Shown one piece after another: positions 33,904 through 36,152 of a DNA stretch of 36,152 nucleotides; position 1 is the first letter of the stretch, and each line of letters begins with the position of its first letter. The notes under the pieces were generated by a model. It was not told the DNA's origin. It saw only the letters and a program-made list of their open reading frames with translations, and did not search any database. The stretch is from Nostoc sp. UCD121 (GTDB taxonomy: Bacteria > Cyanobacteriota > Cyanobacteriia > Cyanobacteriales > Nostocaceae), in the NCBI RefSeq assembly GCF_014222285.1, contig NZ_JACKZS010000064.1, positions 1 to 36,152 of the forward strand, written 5' to 3'. The translations under genes were made by a program, and so were the position numbers.

Positions 33904-34509
33904 ATGGAACGTCTAACGGAAGCTCAACAAGAACTTTACGAATGGTTGGCAGAATATATCCGATCGCACCAGCATTCGCCTTCAATTAGGCAAATGATGC
34001 AAGCGATGAACTTGAAGTCACCAGCACCAATTCAAAGTCGTTTAGAACATTTACGCACTAAGGGATATATAGAATGGACTGAAGGACAAGCGCGAACGAT
34101 TCGAATTTTGCGTCCTATGAAGCAAGGCGTACCAATTTTGGGCACGATCGCTGCTGGTGGTTTAATAGAACCGTTTACTGATGCTGTAGATCATTTAGAC
34201 TTTTCTAATTTCGATTTACCTCCCCAAACCTACGCTTTGCGGGTAGCTGGCGATAGTATGATTGAAGATTTAATTACTGATGGCGATGTGGTATTTCTGC
34301 GTCCAGTAGCAGAACCTAATCATTTAAAAAATGGTACTATCGTCGCCGCGAGAGTAGATGGATTTGGTACCACATTAAAACGTTTTTATCGCCAAGGCGA
34401 TCGCGTTACTCTCAAACCAGCAAATCCTAAATACAATCCCATTGAAGTCAGCGCTATACAAGTGCAGGTACAAGGTTCTCTCATTGGTGTTTGGAGGGGT
34501 TACAACTGA
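33904..34509 (+). CDS. lexA: LexA repressor
   Basis: SOS repressor with an N-terminal winged-helix DNA-binding domain (about 1-70, SIRQMMQAMNLKSPAPIQSR) and a C-terminal S24 self-cleavage domain. The cleavage site Ala84-Gly85 (TIAAGGLIEP), nucleophile Ser118 (GDSMIEDLI) and Lys159 (TTLKRFY) are all present. It should therefore cleave itself on RecA activation, unlike the Synechocystis LexA, which lacks key residues. Length 201 aa is normal. Its own SOS box suggests autoregulation. The downstream helicase starts 81 bp later on the same strand. No strong Shine-Dalgarno sequence is visible. Confidence 0.96.
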   Translation: MERLTEAQQELYEWLAEYIRSHQHSPSIRQMMQAMNLKSPAPIQSRLEHLRTKGYIEWTEGQARTIRILRPMKQGVPILGTIAAGGLIEPFTDAVDHLDFSNFDLPPQTYALRVAGDSMIEDLITDGDVVFLRPVAEPNHLKNGTIVAARVDGFGTTLKRFYRQGDRVTLKPANPKYNPIEVSAIQVQVQGSLIGVWRGYN

Positions 34510-34590
34510 GGAATGGGGAATGGGAGAGAGATAATCAATACCCAATGCTCATTAATTAGGGTTCATGACTACCTTTGTACTTAATATTTT

Positions 34591-36072
34591 ATGTACCTGA
34601 CGAAAAATTCAGTGCAGCAACTGCCCGCTTTCCGCTTGAAATTACCGTTTGCAAGGGAAAGTAAGGGCAGTTATTATACTTCGCAACCATTACCAGGATG
34701 CCCAAGAATGCCTCCGTCTCTGCAATTGCGGCAATATCAGCGACAAGCGATCGCTAGCTGGTTTACCAACAATGGCAGAGGGACGCTGAAAATGGCTACT
34801 GGTAGTGGTAAAACTATTACCGCATTAGCGATCGCTTGTGAATTATATCAGCAGATTAATTTACAAGTTCTGGTGGTGGTATGTCCCTATCGCCATCTCG
34901 TTACCCAATGGGCGCGAGAATGTGAAAAATTTAATTTGCAACCCATTTTAGCTTTTGAGAATTTACGCACTTGGCAAAGTCAACTTTCTACTCAAATTTA
35001 TAATCTGCGTTCTGGTTCTCAACGGTTTGTCACGGTGATTACTACGAACTCTACTTTAATTGGAGATGGGTTTCAGTCTCAACTCAAATATTTTCCCGCT
35101 AAAACTTTAATTATTGGGGATGAAGCGCATAATTTAGGCGCACCCAAGCTAGAAGAAAGTTTGCCGCGTAGTGTTGGGTTGAGACTGGCTTTATCTGCCA
35201 CACCGGAGAGGTATTTTGATGATTTTGGTACGCAATCTTTATTTGATTATTTTGGCCCAGTTCTGCAACCGGAGTTTACTTTGAGGGATGCGATCGCTCA
35301 AGGTGCTTTAGTACATTATCTGTATTATCCGGTGCTGGTGGAATTGACTGAAGCCGAAAGTATTGCCTATTTAAAGTTAACTAAAAGAATTGGGCGATCG
35401 CTACTTTATCGAGATCGAGAAAATGGACAAGCAGGAAGTTTTGAAGACAATGAAGATTTAAAGCCGTTGTTGATGCAAAGAGCAAGGTTAATTGGTGCGG
35501 CGGAAAATAAATTAACTGCCTTGCGGGATTTAATGGCAACTCGCCGCGAAACTAGTCACACACTTTTTTATTGTAGTGATGGTTCCCAAGATGCGGGACA
35601 ACGTTCTTCTCTACGCCAACTCAAAGCTGTTGCTAAAATTCTGGGGGTGGATTTAGGGTACAAGGTAAGCACTTATACGGCTCACACAACTTTACAAGAA
35701 AGGGAAATATTGCGCCATCAATTTGAAAGTGGAGAGTTGCAAGGTTTAGTCGCAATTCGTTGTTTAGATGAAGGTGTCGATATTCCGGCAATTCAAACTG
35801 CGGTAATTTTATCAAGTTCTGGAAATCCCCGCCAATTTATTCAGCGACGGGGGCGAGTTTTACGCCCTCATCCTGGTAAAGAACGCGCCACTATATTTGA
35901 CATGATTGTTTTACCACCAGATTTAGATAGAGAAACTATAGAAGTTGAACGTAATTTGTTGAAAAAAGAATTACGGCGCTTTGTAGAGTTTGCCGATTTA
36001 GCTGATAACGCAGGGGAAGCAAGAATGAAGTTACTTGATTTACAAAAGCGCTATGGTTTATTAGATATTTGA
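34591..36072 (+). CDS. SF2 DEAH-type DNA helicase (SSL2/type III restriction subunit-like)
   Basis: 493-aa superfamily 2 helicase. Motifs in order: RQYQ near 47-50, Walker A ATGSGKT (69-75), DEAH (177-180), SAT (202-204) and motif VI QFIQRRGRVLRPHPGK (about 425-440). It resembles XPB/SSL2 and phage UvsW-type helicases. It has no nuclease or methylase domain. Similar proteins have been labelled DNA phosphorothioation restriction enzymes, but no dnd gene is visible here, so that is not claimed. It starts 81 bp after lexA, so it may be part of an SOS-regulated unit. ATG 34591 lacks a clear ribosome-binding site; Met40 (34708) is an alternative. The stop is inside the window. Confidence 0.85.
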   Translation: MYLTKNSVQQLPAFRLKLPFARESKGSYYTSQPLPGCPRMPPSLQLRQYQRQAIASWFTNNGRGTLKMATGSGKTITALAIACELYQQINLQVLVVVCPYRHLVTQWARECEKFNLQPILAFENLRTWQSQLSTQIYNLRSGSQRFVTVITTNSTLIGDGFQSQLKYFPAKTLIIGDEAHNLGAPKLEESLPRSVGLRLALSATPERYFDDFGTQSLFDYFGPVLQPEFTLRDAIAQGALVHYLYYPVLVELTEAESIAYLKLTKRIGRSLLYRDRENGQAGSFEDNEDLKPLLMQRARLIGAAENKLTALRDLMATRRETSHTLFYCSDGSQDAGQRSSLRQLKAVAKILGVDLGYKVSTYTAHTTLQEREILRHQFESGELQGLVAIRCLDEGVDIPAIQTAVILSSSGNPRQFIQRRGRVLRPHPGKERATIFDMIVLPPDLDRETIEVERNLLKKELRRFVEFADLADNAGEARMKLLDLQKRYGLLDI

Positions 36073-36152
36073 TGATGAACTATATAGTTGTATTTTTTTG
36101 TAAAATTTTTCGAGTTTTGAAAAAACAAGCATTAAGTATGAAATAATAAAAT

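Overview
This window looks like chromosomal DNA of a filamentous, Nostoc/Anabaena-type cyanobacterium. The octamer GCGATCGC (HIP1) is scattered throughout. Intergenic spaces are full of the foldback and heptameric repeats typical of that group. Gene content also fits: P-II, a multi-PAS sensor kinase, pentapeptide-repeat and XdhC proteins, and a LexA gene with a cyanobacterial-type SOS box. Composition is even and there is no transposase, integrase, phage module or CRISPR array. Taxonomy is inferred, not proven.

Layout. 1-2.1 kb: an exported LysM/M23 cell-wall peptidase and a divergent isochorismatase-fold amidohydrolase. 2.4-6.2 kb: a tight three-gene operon for a Tat-exported molybdenum aldehyde oxidoreductase of the PaoABC type. 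Its probable Moco-insertion chaperone (XdhC family) lies at 9.2 kb, behind a small unknown gene, a nine-copy 21-bp tandem array, a PfpI/DJ-1 protein and a DUF4142 lipoprotein. 10.6-18.6 kb: a large multidomain response regulator, a multi-PAS/GAF histidine kinase whose ATPase domain is cut off by an intergenic foldback repeat, and a coiled-coil tail-anchored protein. 18.9-21.5 kb: glnB, then rdgB and a phosphohexomutase on the minus strand. 21.8-22.6 kb: a 222-bp MITE-like element with perfect 8-bp target duplications, just upstream of a pentapeptide-repeat gene. 22.8-25.4 kb: a ParR-like/ParM-like pair with no visible parC, plus a DedA protein. 25.8-30.6 kb: a Gfo/Idh/MocA oxidoreductase, queC, a CNNM/CorC-type transporter-like protein and an exported protein. 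30.8-36.1 kb: a tRNA with CAT anticodon, a small secreted protein, pyrE, tRNA-Thr(TGT), argF, lexA with an SOS box, and an SF2 helicase.

Most genes are monocistronic housekeeping genes. The units that clearly work together are the oxidoreductase operon with XdhC, the response regulator with the kinase, and the ParM/ParR-like pair. The points most worth a second look are the chromosomal actin-like pair without a centromere, the MITE, the truncated kinase, the 21-bp array and the possible SOS-linked helicase. I found no complete, wholly novel defence or mobile system.
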